From: Prevotella sp.
GTDB taxonomy: Bacteria; Bacteroidota; Bacteroidia; Bacteroidales; Bacteroidaceae
Direction: 5' to 3'
Length of the DNA stretch: 42,989 nucleotides
Assembly: GCA_003447235.1 (NCBI GenBank)
Contig: DLZV01000005.1
Coordinates: 1 to 42,989 of the forward strand
Part shown: positions 16,218 through 24,017 of the stretch, piece after piece
Position numbering within the stretch: the first letter of the stretch is position 1
How the letters are laid out: every line of letters starts with the position of its first letter
Program-made: the position numbers and the translations under genes
The notes under the pieces: generated by a model
What the model saw: the letters and a program-made list of their open reading frames with translations, nothing else
Told to the model about the DNA's origin: nothing
The model's database searches: none

Positions 16218-17471
16218 CTATCTTGTCCTTACGAGAGGACGAAGTTCGTCAGCCTCCGTCTTTTTGCCCAATTTCTCATAGACGGTGCAGAGTGGTGTGA
16301 CCCAATCGACTTTGTTGCGGCGTGGGTCCATTTCCCTTACGCGTTCTAGATAGCGAGAAGCCTCTTGCCAAAGAAAATGGATGGTGAGGCCGTCATCCTC
16401 CACTTGCTGGTTGTTGAAAGGTTGCTTTGGATCATTGGGGTGAGAGGGGTGGTCGGATAGTGACTCCTGTTTATCTGCTGATGATCGCCTTTTGGAAAGA
16501 TAGCGGGCCAGGGCGTTACGGTCCTCTCGCGCATGCGCCTCGTAGGTCAGGCAAAGTCCTATATTATAGATGACGGGGATGGAGGTGTCGTCAATAGCGT
16601 CGGCCTCACGGTAGGCTTCCACGGCTTCCATCCAGTGGCGGTTGTGCATGGCTACTTCGCCTTTGAGGATCCATGGCGTGACGGAGTGAGGATTTTGTTC
16701 CAGTTCGCTGTCGATAAACTGATCGATGTTGTGTTGGGGCGTAGGATGTTCGTAGAACTGCATGATCCAAGCAAAGTATGTAGGGTTGGAGGGGTCGGAG
16801 GTGTAGAACTCGTGAAGAACGGCGAGATAGCGTATCGAGTCGGCCTCGGTGGTCATAGTGGCATGCATGCAGCGCGCCTTCATCTCAGCGGCCGGGAGTG
16901 CAAGCTCGGCGTATTCCATCGCCATATTGGCATAATGATCTGCCTGACGGTAGCCATGAGACTGGAAATAGATGGTGGAAAGGTAGTAGTAGGCCACGCC
17001 CTGCTCGTCGGTTGTATTCATCAGAGAAGGGTGTTGGCGGGCGGTAAGGTAGAGTTTCAGCGCGTCCACCCCCATCATGGGGTATTGGTGGCGAGAGAAA
17101 TAGACGCCAGCGTTGATAAGCAAGGGGTGAAGGACTACTATTCGCTTGGTGTTTTCTTCCTGCCAGCGCGGCTTGATGCGTCCCTTCTTGTCAGGGAGAC
17201 GGTCGAGGGAGTCGCTGCGTAGGGAGATGCGCATTGTCTCAACCACATGCTGGTAGAACGCGATGGAGTCGGTCTTTTGGTAGTGTTGCAGCAGATGGAA
17301 GGTTGTTGCTGCCCGACGTGATAAGGTTGCTGCCTCACGTGCGGTCTCCTGTGCAAGTGACGGCAAGGGTAGGACGAAGAGCAACCAAAAATGAAAGAAG
17401 CCAAAACGCCCCCACTCCTTTGCCTTGTGGAAAGGAGTGAGGGCACAATGTTTTTGATAGTTAGGAAGCAT
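16218..17471 (-). CDS. TPR-like exported protein (paralogue of the next gene)
   Basis: A 417-residue protein with a long basic N-terminus, a signal peptide-like segment (~24-41, ending PSLAQ) and helical repeats. It shares landmarks in the same order with the 405-residue neighbour: LHPLLINAGVYFSRH against MRGLLINGGVFFQNA, then YYYLSTIYFQSHGYRQADHYA against AYYATYYAYQNQDWAKAERY (18-20 residue stretches), and a C-terminal repeat with a lysine-rich pair-helix. Function is unknown; likely periplasmic. It begins 3 nt after the neighbour's stop, and a terminator-like hairpin lies within its first codons. Confidence 0.65.
   Translation of the reverse strand: MLPNYQKHCALTPFHKAKEWGRFGFFHFWLLFVLPLPSLAQETAREAATLSRRAATTFHLLQHYQKTDSIAFYQHVVETMRISLRSDSLDRLPDKKGRIKPRWQEENTKRIVVLHPLLINAGVYFSRHQYPMMGVDALKLYLTARQHPSLMNTTDEQGVAYYYLSTIYFQSHGYRQADHYANMAMEYAELALPAAEMKARCMHATMTTEADSIRYLAVLHEFYTSDPSNPTYFAWIMQFYEHPTPQHNIDQFIDSELEQNPHSVTPWILKGEVAMHNRHWMEAVEAYREADAIDDTSIPVIYNIGLCLTYEAHAREDRNALARYLSKRRSSADKQESLSDHPSHPNDPKQPFNNQQVEDDGLTIHFLWQEASRYLERVREMDPRRNKVDWVTPLCTVYEKLGKKTEADELRPLVRTR
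17408..17444 (-). terminator. Terminator-like hairpin inside the 5' end of the second TPR gene
   Basis: CACTCCTTT (17413-17421) and AAAGGAGTG (17431-17439) form a perfect 9-bp stem with a 9-nt loop. It can be extended by GC pairs across a 1-nt bulge. On the minus strand it is followed by GTTTTGG. It begins about 27 nt after the start codon of the second TPR gene, so it may attenuate transcription between the two paralogues. Confidence 0.5.
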
Positions 17472-17474
17472 CGA

Positions 17475-18692
17475 TTACTCGCCAGAGATGCCTGCGTCAG
17501 CTGCAGCAGCCTCGGTCTCTGGAGCCTTCTCACCCTTGACGAAGTAGTAGCAGCCATAGAGCGGGTAAGCCCAGAGGCGTTTGCTCTCGTGGTTGACATC
17601 GAGGTTCTTGGCAACGAGGAGATACTCAATGGCCTTGTTGTAAACCTTGTCGAACTGCTCCTTCGTAGGACCTGCGATCACACCCTTGACACGGGCGACA
17701 GCCTCCTGTGCGTGGTAGAAGTAGCACTGGCCAATAGAAGCGTTGATGGCGATGCGCTGAGCGTCGTCGGCAGCGAGGGGCAATGCCTTGACGAGGGCGT
17801 CGGCAGCAGCCTCATAGTTCTTCTTCTGGCTCTCAAACTGGCCCTTCATGACCAATGCGCCATAGTTGTTAGGATTCTTGCTCAGAGCAGCCTCGACAAT
17901 CTGGTCGGCCTTGGCCTGCTGGCCGATGTTACTCAGCGTGGTGACGAGCAGGGTGAAGACGCTGACGTTCTCGGGATCCTCAGCGAGCTTCTGCTCCAGC
18001 TTGTTGGCGTAGCCCACGGAGTCCTCATGGGTCTTGAGCTGTGCGCCGAGGATAGCCAGCTCAAGTTGCTGTGCGTCCTTGCTGCGCTCAGGGCTCTTGA
18101 TGGCGTACTTCACATAACGCTCGGCCTTGGCCCAATCCTGGTTCTGGTAGGCATAGTAGGTGGCGTAGTAGGCGATGTCGCTGAGGTTCTCGTCCTTGCT
18201 GATGTCGAACTTGGCGAACATCGGCCACTCTGCGGTCTCCACATACTCGGCAAGATACTTGTAGGCGTTGGCATCATCGTTGGCATTCTGGAAGAACACA
18301 CCACCGTTGATGAGTAAGCCGCGCATCATGTAGAGCTGGTCGGCAAGACCGGCATACTTGTTCTTCACCTTGCCCTTGGCATCGGGAAGAGCATCATACT
18401 TCACACACTCCTGTGCATTGGTGAAGGCATTGCCGACTGCCTCATAGGCCTCTGCGCTCTCCTTGCCTGCTGCCTGGTCAGCCTGCACGGTCTTCAGGGC
18501 GAGCTGAGTCAGGTGGTTGTAGGCGGATGCCTTCTCGGCGTTGTCGGCCAGCTGATTGAGACCCTGGCTCAGCAGCTGGGCTGCCTCGGTGTAGGTCTTG
18601 GCCTTCAAGATAGCCTTGAGCACGTCGCTGTTGCCAGCGAAGGATGCCGATGACGCGAGAAGCATCATCGCTGCAATCATCATTTTTTTCAT
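17475..18692 (-). CDS. TPR-containing exported protein
   Basis: A 405-residue protein with a signal peptide (MKKMMIAAMMLLASSASFAG) and many TPR-like helical pairs, for example YYAYQNQDWAKAERYVKYAI, ALVMKGQFESQKKNYEAAAD and ASIGQCYFYHAQEAVARVKG. It is rich in Ala, Lys and Glu with a regular codon pattern, as in abundant proteins. Probably periplasmic or on the inner face of the outer membrane; function unknown. It follows gyrA after 42 nt, so it may be read from the gyrA promoter. Confidence 0.8.
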   Translation of the reverse strand: MKKMMIAAMMLLASSASFAGNSDVLKAILKAKTYTEAAQLLSQGLNQLADNAEKASAYNHLTQLALKTVQADQAAGKESAEAYEAVGNAFTNAQECVKYDALPDAKGKVKNKYAGLADQLYMMRGLLINGGVFFQNANDDANAYKYLAEYVETAEWPMFAKFDISKDENLSDIAYYATYYAYQNQDWAKAERYVKYAIKSPERSKDAQQLELAILGAQLKTHEDSVGYANKLEQKLAEDPENVSVFTLLVTTLSNIGQQAKADQIVEAALSKNPNNYGALVMKGQFESQKKNYEAAADALVKALPLAADDAQRIAINASIGQCYFYHAQEAVARVKGVIAGPTKEQFDKVYNKAIEYLLVAKNLDVNHESKRLWAYPLYGCYYFVKGEKAPETEAAAADAGISGE

Positions 18693-18734
18693 GTCGTTCT
18701 TATTAAAATAAAATTGTTAGTTATTAATTATTGA

Positions 18735-21362
18735 TTATTCTTTCTCTTCAGAAACAGACTCCGAAGTCTCATCGCTTTGACTGTCAGCCTCATCAGAAGG
18801 CGTGGCTATGGCAGCGAGGTTGGTCGGTGTGTTGTCGCTCTTGAGGTCGTCGCTGGTCTTCTGCCACTGAGAGTGGCTTTCCTCCTCTACCCTCGCCTCC
18901 AAATCCGAACTCATCACCTTGCAAACGGAAGCAATGACGTCATTCTTCTTGGTGAGGTTGATAAGGCGTACGCCCTGCGTATTACGGCCCATGACGCGGA
19001 CCTCGGCCACGGCCATGCGGATTACTATGCCGCTCTGGTTGATGATCATGAGGTCATTGTCGTCCGTGACGTTCTTGATAGCCACGAGCTTGCCCGTCTT
19101 CTCCGTGATATTAAGGGTCTTCACTCCCTTGGCACCACGACGGGTCATGCGGTAGTCCTCTACCTCGGAACGCTTGCCGTAGCCCTCCTGCGAAACCACC
19201 ATCACCGACTCGGTCTTCGGGTCATTGACGACGATCATGCCAACTACTTCGTCCTGTCCGTCGTCATCGGGTTTCATGCCACAGACACCCGTAGCCGTGC
19301 GGCCCATCGCACGAACATCAGTCTCGTCGAAGCGGACGGCACGACCGTTGCGGTTGGCCAGAATGAGCTGGTTGCGACCGTTGGTGAGACGTACATCGAC
19401 CACTTCGTCGCCCTCGTTGATCGTGATGGCACGCACGCCGACATTGCGCGGATGGGAGAATGCCTCCAGGCTGGTCTTCTTTACGATGCCTCGCTTGGTG
19501 GCGAAGACGACATAGTGGCTCTTGACAAACTCCTCACTCAGTCCGCGCAGACGCAGGAAGGCATTGACGCTGTCGCCCGGATCGAGGGCGAGCATATTCT
19601 GTATGGCCCGTCCCTTGGAGTTTTTGTCGCCTTCAGGAATCTCATAACACTTCATCCAGTAGCAGCGGCCCTTCTTGGTGAAGAAGAGCATCGTCTGGTG
19701 CATCGTGGCGGGATAGATAAATTCGGTGAAGTCCTTGTCCCTTGTTTTCGCACCCTTGGAACCTACGCCACCGCGTGCCTGCTCGCGGAAGTCGGAGAGC
19801 GGCGTGCGCTTGATGTAGCCAAGGTGGCTGATGGTAATGACAACGGGGTCGTTGGGATAGAAATCCTCTGCATTGAACTCATGCTCGTCGGCAATGATCT
19901 GTGTGCGACGAGGATCGCCATACTTCTCTTTCACCTCCTGGAGTTCTTCTTTCATCACCTCCTTGCAACGCTCGGGATTGTCAAGGATCTCCTGCAGGTC
20001 TTTGATGGTCTGCATGAGTTCGTCATACTCGGCGTGCAACTGGTCCATGCGCAGGCCCGTAAGCTGGGAGAGGCGCATGTCCACAATGGCCTTCGACTGA
20101 AGGGCGTCGAGGTCGAAGCGCTTCTCGAGGTTGGCTTGGGCGTCGGCAGGCGTCTTGCTGCCACGAATGATGTGTACCACCTCGTCGATGTTGTCGCAGG
20201 CAATGATGAGGCCTTCGAGGATATGGGCGCGTTCCTGAGCTTTCTTCAAGTCAAACTGTGTGCGACGTATCGTCACCTCATGACGGTGCTCCACGAAGTT
20301 TTTCACACAGTCCTTGAGAGTAAGCAGACAAGGACGTCCCTTGACGAGCGCAATGCAATTGACTGCAAATGAACTCTGCAAGGCCGTCATCTTGAAGAGC
20401 TTGTTGAGTATGACGTTGGCATTGGAGTCGCGCTTCACGTCAACGACGATGCGCATGCCTTGTCGGCCCGTCTCGTCGTTGACATTGGCGATGCCATCGA
20501 TCTTGCCTTCCTTCACCAGTTCGGCGATATACTCAATGAGCTGCTGCTTGTTGACACCGTAGGGAATCTCCGTGACCACAATCTTGTCGTGGCTGTCGTC
20601 GCTCTCTATCTCGGCCTTGGCACGCATGAGAATGCGTCCCTTTCCCGTCTCGTAGGCATCTTTTACACCTTGCAAGCCATAGATGTAGGCACCTGTGGGG
20701 AAGTCGGGGGCGGGGATGTATTGCATCAGTCCGTCGGTGCTGATCTCAGGGTCATCGATGTAGGCGCAGCATCCGTCGATCACTTCTCCAAGATTGTGTG
20801 TCGGGATATTGGTTGCCATACCGACAGCAATACCGTTGCCACCGTTGACGAGCAGGTTGGGAATCTTTGTCGGCATGACGGCTGGTTCCTTCAGCGTGTC
20901 GTCAAAGTTGTTCACCATATCGACCGTGTCCTTGTCGATGTCGTCCATGATGTGCTCACCCATCTTGGAGAGGCGGCACTCGGTGTAACGCATGGCTGCC
21001 GGTGAGTCGCCATCGACACTACCGAAGTTGCCCTGTCCATCGACCAAGGTATAGCGCATGTTCCAGCTTTGTCCCATGCGGACCAGCGCTCCATAGACGG
21101 AGCTGTCGCCGTGGGGATGGTACTTACCAAGTACTTCACCTACCACACGGGCACATTTCTTGTACGCTTGGTTGCTGAAATTGCCAATACCGCGCATTCC
21201 GAAGAGGATACGGCGGTGTACGGGCTTGAATCCATCGCGTACATCGGGGAGGGCACGGGCTACGATGACTGACATACTGTAGTCGATGTAGCTCTTCTTC
21301 ATCTCCTCCTCGATGTTGATTTTCATGATCCTGTCTTGATCAATCGTCTGTGAATCGTCCAT
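18735..21362 (-). CDS. gyrA: DNA gyrase subunit A
   Basis: An 875-residue type IIA topoisomerase subunit; with GyrB it introduces negative supercoils. Seen: the winged-helix region with YHPHGDSSVYGALVRMGQSW (81-100), the catalytic Tyr126 in AAMRYTE, the conserved IPNLLVNGGNGIAVGMATNI segment, and a C-terminal beta-pinwheel with the GyrA box TRRGAKG (~740-746), which separates gyrase from topoisomerase IV. An acidic tail (~60 residues) closes it. The residue equal to E. coli Asp87 is Gly91, while the Ser83 equivalent (Ser87) is kept. It is followed by the two TPR genes. Confidence 0.95.
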   Translation of the reverse strand: MDDSQTIDQDRIMKINIEEEMKKSYIDYSMSVIVARALPDVRDGFKPVHRRILFGMRGIGNFSNQAYKKCARVVGEVLGKYHPHGDSSVYGALVRMGQSWNMRYTLVDGQGNFGSVDGDSPAAMRYTECRLSKMGEHIMDDIDKDTVDMVNNFDDTLKEPAVMPTKIPNLLVNGGNGIAVGMATNIPTHNLGEVIDGCCAYIDDPEISTDGLMQYIPAPDFPTGAYIYGLQGVKDAYETGKGRILMRAKAEIESDDSHDKIVVTEIPYGVNKQQLIEYIAELVKEGKIDGIANVNDETGRQGMRIVVDVKRDSNANVILNKLFKMTALQSSFAVNCIALVKGRPCLLTLKDCVKNFVEHRHEVTIRRTQFDLKKAQERAHILEGLIIACDNIDEVVHIIRGSKTPADAQANLEKRFDLDALQSKAIVDMRLSQLTGLRMDQLHAEYDELMQTIKDLQEILDNPERCKEVMKEELQEVKEKYGDPRRTQIIADEHEFNAEDFYPNDPVVITISHLGYIKRTPLSDFREQARGGVGSKGAKTRDKDFTEFIYPATMHQTMLFFTKKGRCYWMKCYEIPEGDKNSKGRAIQNMLALDPGDSVNAFLRLRGLSEEFVKSHYVVFATKRGIVKKTSLEAFSHPRNVGVRAITINEGDEVVDVRLTNGRNQLILANRNGRAVRFDETDVRAMGRTATGVCGMKPDDDGQDEVVGMIVVNDPKTESVMVVSQEGYGKRSEVEDYRMTRRGAKGVKTLNITEKTGKLVAIKNVTDDNDLMIINQSGIVIRMAVAEVRVMGRNTQGVRLINLTKKNDVIASVCKVMSSDLEARVEEESHSQWQKTSDDLKSDNTPTNLAAIATPSDEADSQSDETSESVSEEKE

Positions 21363-21820
21363 TGAGTATTGTTATTTTTTTGTTATTTCATCATTGTGTC
21401 GGTCATTCCCTGCCACGATGCTACTGCAACGGGTGTTTCTGTGCCCATTCAGAGGCTAGTCTCTACCACCCCGTCTTCGGCAGAAAATGGCCCAGAAGGC
21501 CCTTTATTTCGCTTCTAAGCGATTTGGCCTTAGTTTTCAAGGTGTAAAAGTACGACATTTTTCTCACATACAAAAATATAAAAGCCTTAATTTAACTTTT
21601 ACCCTGTGTTTTTCATGCTGGGGGATGATAATGCGGGGTTGCGATGGGCCTTAGACCTTTGTTTTTGCGAAGAAAACTTCTGTTCTCTTACTCTGTTTTT
21701 TAGTTAAAACCAAAGTGCTCCAAAACACAACAACCCATACCAAGTCAGAGGGCAGCGGAGGGTGTTCTACCATCTGGGTTGGTATGGGCTGGAGCGGTAA
21801 GCAGGAGCAGTCTCTGTCGA
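21363..21820 (-). other. Intergenic region upstream of gyrA
   Basis: 458 nt without a supported gene. Seen on the minus strand: a 55-nt inverted repeat (TTGGTATGGG/CCCATACCAA at 21734-21743 and 21779-21788), followed by a T-rich stretch, plausibly the terminator of the HU unit; a weak gyrA promoter candidate (TTTG at 21571-21574, TACTTTTA at 21545-21552, spacing 18); and a leader hairpin at 21496-21531 (AAGGCC/GGCCTT enclosing CGCTT/AAGCG). The gyrA leader would be about 180 nt. Confidence 0.45.
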
Positions 21821-23707
21821 CTATTTGCGATATTCTGGACGCAACTCCACCTTGGGTACCAAGACCGTGTCGCCAGGCGATCGGCGTTTCTGACCGTTGA
21901 TAGCCTCAAAATAGCCAATCATATCTTTGCCAAGAGTACGTCGGCAAACTTTTTCCATAGTCTCTCCTGGGCGCAGCACCACCTTCTTCTCTACACCAAT
22001 GATGCGGTAAGCGCCATAGCGGAGTTTTCGGTAATTGTTGGCTGCTGTCAAGTCAATACCCTCGGGGGTGACCTGTTTGGTTTCCTTACTCTCGGCAACC
22101 ACTTCCTTCTTCTGTGCTTGGTCCGTTTGAGCCTCTGTCTTATTTTCAGTCTTGGTTGAATTCTCGACCTTGGCCTGTGCGGAGTCATTGGCCTTCGCTG
22201 GTTGCGGGGCAGAAGATTGTGGTTTTTCCACCTCGGGAGTGGTAGGTCTTTGTGGGATCTCCTGCTGCGACTTACCGTAGTAATATGCTCCTGTGGCAAT
22301 GGCAATCACAGACAACAGAGCTACGATAGGAAGGACAACATTGCGGACCAAATGGCCCTGCGGGGTTTCCATCTTGTCATCCTCGTTCTCGGGATCTGCC
22401 CAAAGGGAAGTTTTCTCTGTAGCAGAATCAGTAGAGTTCTCCTCGACCTTGGAATCTTCCTCAACCGTAGAATTCTCCTCTTCTGTTGCTTTTATGGTTT
22501 CATTCTCTTCTGTTGATTCCACATCACCTTTGGTTCTCACTTCATTTTTGGTTTCCTCTGCATCCAAAGTTTCCTCTATATTCTCTTCAGAGCATGTTTC
22601 TTCTGCATGTGATTCCTCTGCGTCGTCTGAGTCAGCGCGGTCTGAAAGAGGAGTTTCTCTCTCGGGCTCTGTCTTTGCTTTTTCAGGAGAATCGTACTCT
22701 TTCTCGGTAGCTTCATGTGTAGAAGTAAAACTTGGTGATTCCTGCTCAACCTCTTCTGAGACAAGTGATTGCACCTCGCTCTCTAAAGCGCTTTCTTGTT
22801 TCTCGTCAGAATCGTCAACAATGGCTTTGTCATCGTTGCTATGCACCTGTTCTTCGTCCTCATCATCTCCCATTAGTTGCGAGAAGCGCTCAATGGGTGT
22901 GGGTTTGCGGGGACGAGGAACAACCCTTTTAGGTGGTGTTGGCACCGTGGCCGCTGATGGTGATTCTTCTTTGGTCTGCGTCTCTATGACCTGCTGGTCA
23001 TCCACGACCGTAGGTTGCTCATTCTTTCCTTCGTTCTGTTCTTTATCAGACGACGACTTCTCCTCGTCGGACCGAGCCTTGATCTCTTCATCATGAGGCA
23101 GATCCTCTTCTGTAGCGCGAGGGTTCTTATCTGTTGAAGGTTGATGATCCTCTTCGGCCAGGAGTGTTTCCTCTTCGGTGGGAAGTACTTCTTTTACAAC
23201 CGGTTGCGGTTCATCTCTGTTGGTGTGTCCTTCATCGACGACAGGAGGTCTTTCCTCTGTTGCGGGCTGGTGGTTTTCTCCTGACGATTCACTCTCTGTC
23301 TCGGTAGGCGTAGTTTCGGTAGTACATTCGTCACCATCCTCATCAGTGGCTGATTCTGCAGGTGTGGGAATGGCATCGATATTGACTCCATCCTTGATCA
23401 TCACGGTTTCAAAATCTGCAAAAGGACGGTTGACGAGTTCTTTCATCGCATTGTCGGGCGTGAATGCCATCTTGTCGTGACCGCTGATGACGAGGCGTTC
23501 CCCCGTATTGACATTGACACTCTCTCTCGCTTTGACCGGTTGAAGCTTGAACGTACCAAGGCCGCGCACTTTTACCTGCTTGTCCTGTGCCAGTCCCTCT
23601 CGTATTTGGTCAAAGAACGCGGCAACAAAGGCCGTGGCATCGTTGCTTTTCAGCTCGTAGCGATCAGCGATGACGGCTGCGATGGCTTGCAATGTGGATT
23701 TGGCCAT
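21821..23707 (-). CDS. HU domain-acidic linker-transmembrane-LysM-like fusion protein
   Basis: A 628-residue protein. Residues 1-95 are an HU/IHF-type DNA-binding domain (VKVRGLGTFKLQPVKARES, then NVNTGERLVISG in the DNA-gripping arm, where Val replaces the usual intercalating Pro). Residues ~100-450 are a very acidic, Glu/Ser/Thr-rich disordered linker with one basic-proline island, PPKRVVPRPRKPTPIERFSQ (~259-276). One membrane helix spans ~456-477 (VVLPIVALLSVIAIATGAYY). A Gln/Lys/Glu-rich spacer leads to a LysM-like end (~565-620; RPGETMEKVCRRTLG, YFEAINGQ, PGDTVLVPKVEL). Predicted topology: DNA-binding part in the cytoplasm, LysM-like part in the periplasm. It starts 2 nt after the HU gene. 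Confidence 0.85.
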   Translation of the reverse strand: MAKSTLQAIAAVIADRYELKSNDATAFVAAFFDQIREGLAQDKQVKVRGLGTFKLQPVKARESVNVNTGERLVISGHDKMAFTPDNAMKELVNRPFADFETVMIKDGVNIDAIPTPAESATDEDGDECTTETTPTETESESSGENHQPATEERPPVVDEGHTNRDEPQPVVKEVLPTEEETLLAEEDHQPSTDKNPRATEEDLPHDEEIKARSDEEKSSSDKEQNEGKNEQPTVVDDQQVIETQTKEESPSAATVPTPPKRVVPRPRKPTPIERFSQLMGDDEDEEQVHSNDDKAIVDDSDEKQESALESEVQSLVSEEVEQESPSFTSTHEATEKEYDSPEKAKTEPERETPLSDRADSDDAEESHAEETCSEENIEETLDAEETKNEVRTKGDVESTEENETIKATEEENSTVEEDSKVEENSTDSATEKTSLWADPENEDDKMETPQGHLVRNVVLPIVALLSVIAIATGAYYYGKSQQEIPQRPTTPEVEKPQSSAPQPAKANDSAQAKVENSTKTENKTEAQTDQAQKKEVVAESKETKQVTPEGIDLTAANNYRKLRYGAYRIIGVEKKVVLRPGETMEKVCRRTLGKDMIGYFEAINGQKRRSPGDTVLVPKVELRPEYRK

Positions 23708-23709
23708 AA

Positions 23710-23997
23710 CTACTCTCCTCCTCCTTTCTTATATTGATCCTTGATGACGGAAGACGGTTTGAATCCCAGTACGAGTTTGGGAGGAACCAGCATGCGCTGT
23801 CCAGAAGCAGGATTGATGATGACCCGTTCCAACCGCTTGCGAACCTCAAACGTGCCAAAGCCGTTGACCACGACCGATTCGCCATTCTCAAAATGATGGC
23901 CCATAGCCTCTATGAGTGTCTTTGCCATCTTCTGGGTCTGCTCCTGCGGGTAGCCGAGCTTGCCCGCAAGTGCTGCAATGTATTCCTTGTTGTTCAT
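23710..23997 (-). CDS. HU family DNA-binding protein
   Basis: A 95-residue HU/IHF-type nucleoid protein. It binds and bends DNA as a dimer. Features: N-terminal helices (MNNKEYIAALAGKLGYPQEQ), ENGESVVVNGFGTFEVRKRL, and the arm RVIINPASGQRMLVPP with the intercalating Pro in NP. It is placed between rimO (20 nt upstream) and the HU-membrane fusion gene (2 nt downstream), so the two HU proteins are made together and could form mixed dimers. Confidence 0.93.
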   Translation of the reverse strand: MNNKEYIAALAGKLGYPQEQTQKMAKTLIEAMGHHFENGESVVVNGFGTFEVRKRLERVIINPASGQRMLVPPKLVLGFKPSSVIKDQYKKGGGE

Positions 23998-24017
23998 ACG
24001 AGATTGCTATCTTTCCG

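Noticed and set aside
16022..16300. 92-codon plus-strand frame between the nuclease and TPR genes
   Set aside because: It overlaps the leader hairpins and the antisense of the TPR gene end; composition is not gene-like.
18777..20372. 531-codon open frame antisense to gyrA
   Set aside because: A shadow of the codon bias of gyrA; GyrA on the other strand is certain and the antisense product resembles nothing.
22293..23096. Serine-rich 267-codon frame opposite the HU-membrane fusion gene
   Set aside because: It is the mirror of the Glu/Ser/Thr-rich linker codons; low complexity and no start signals.
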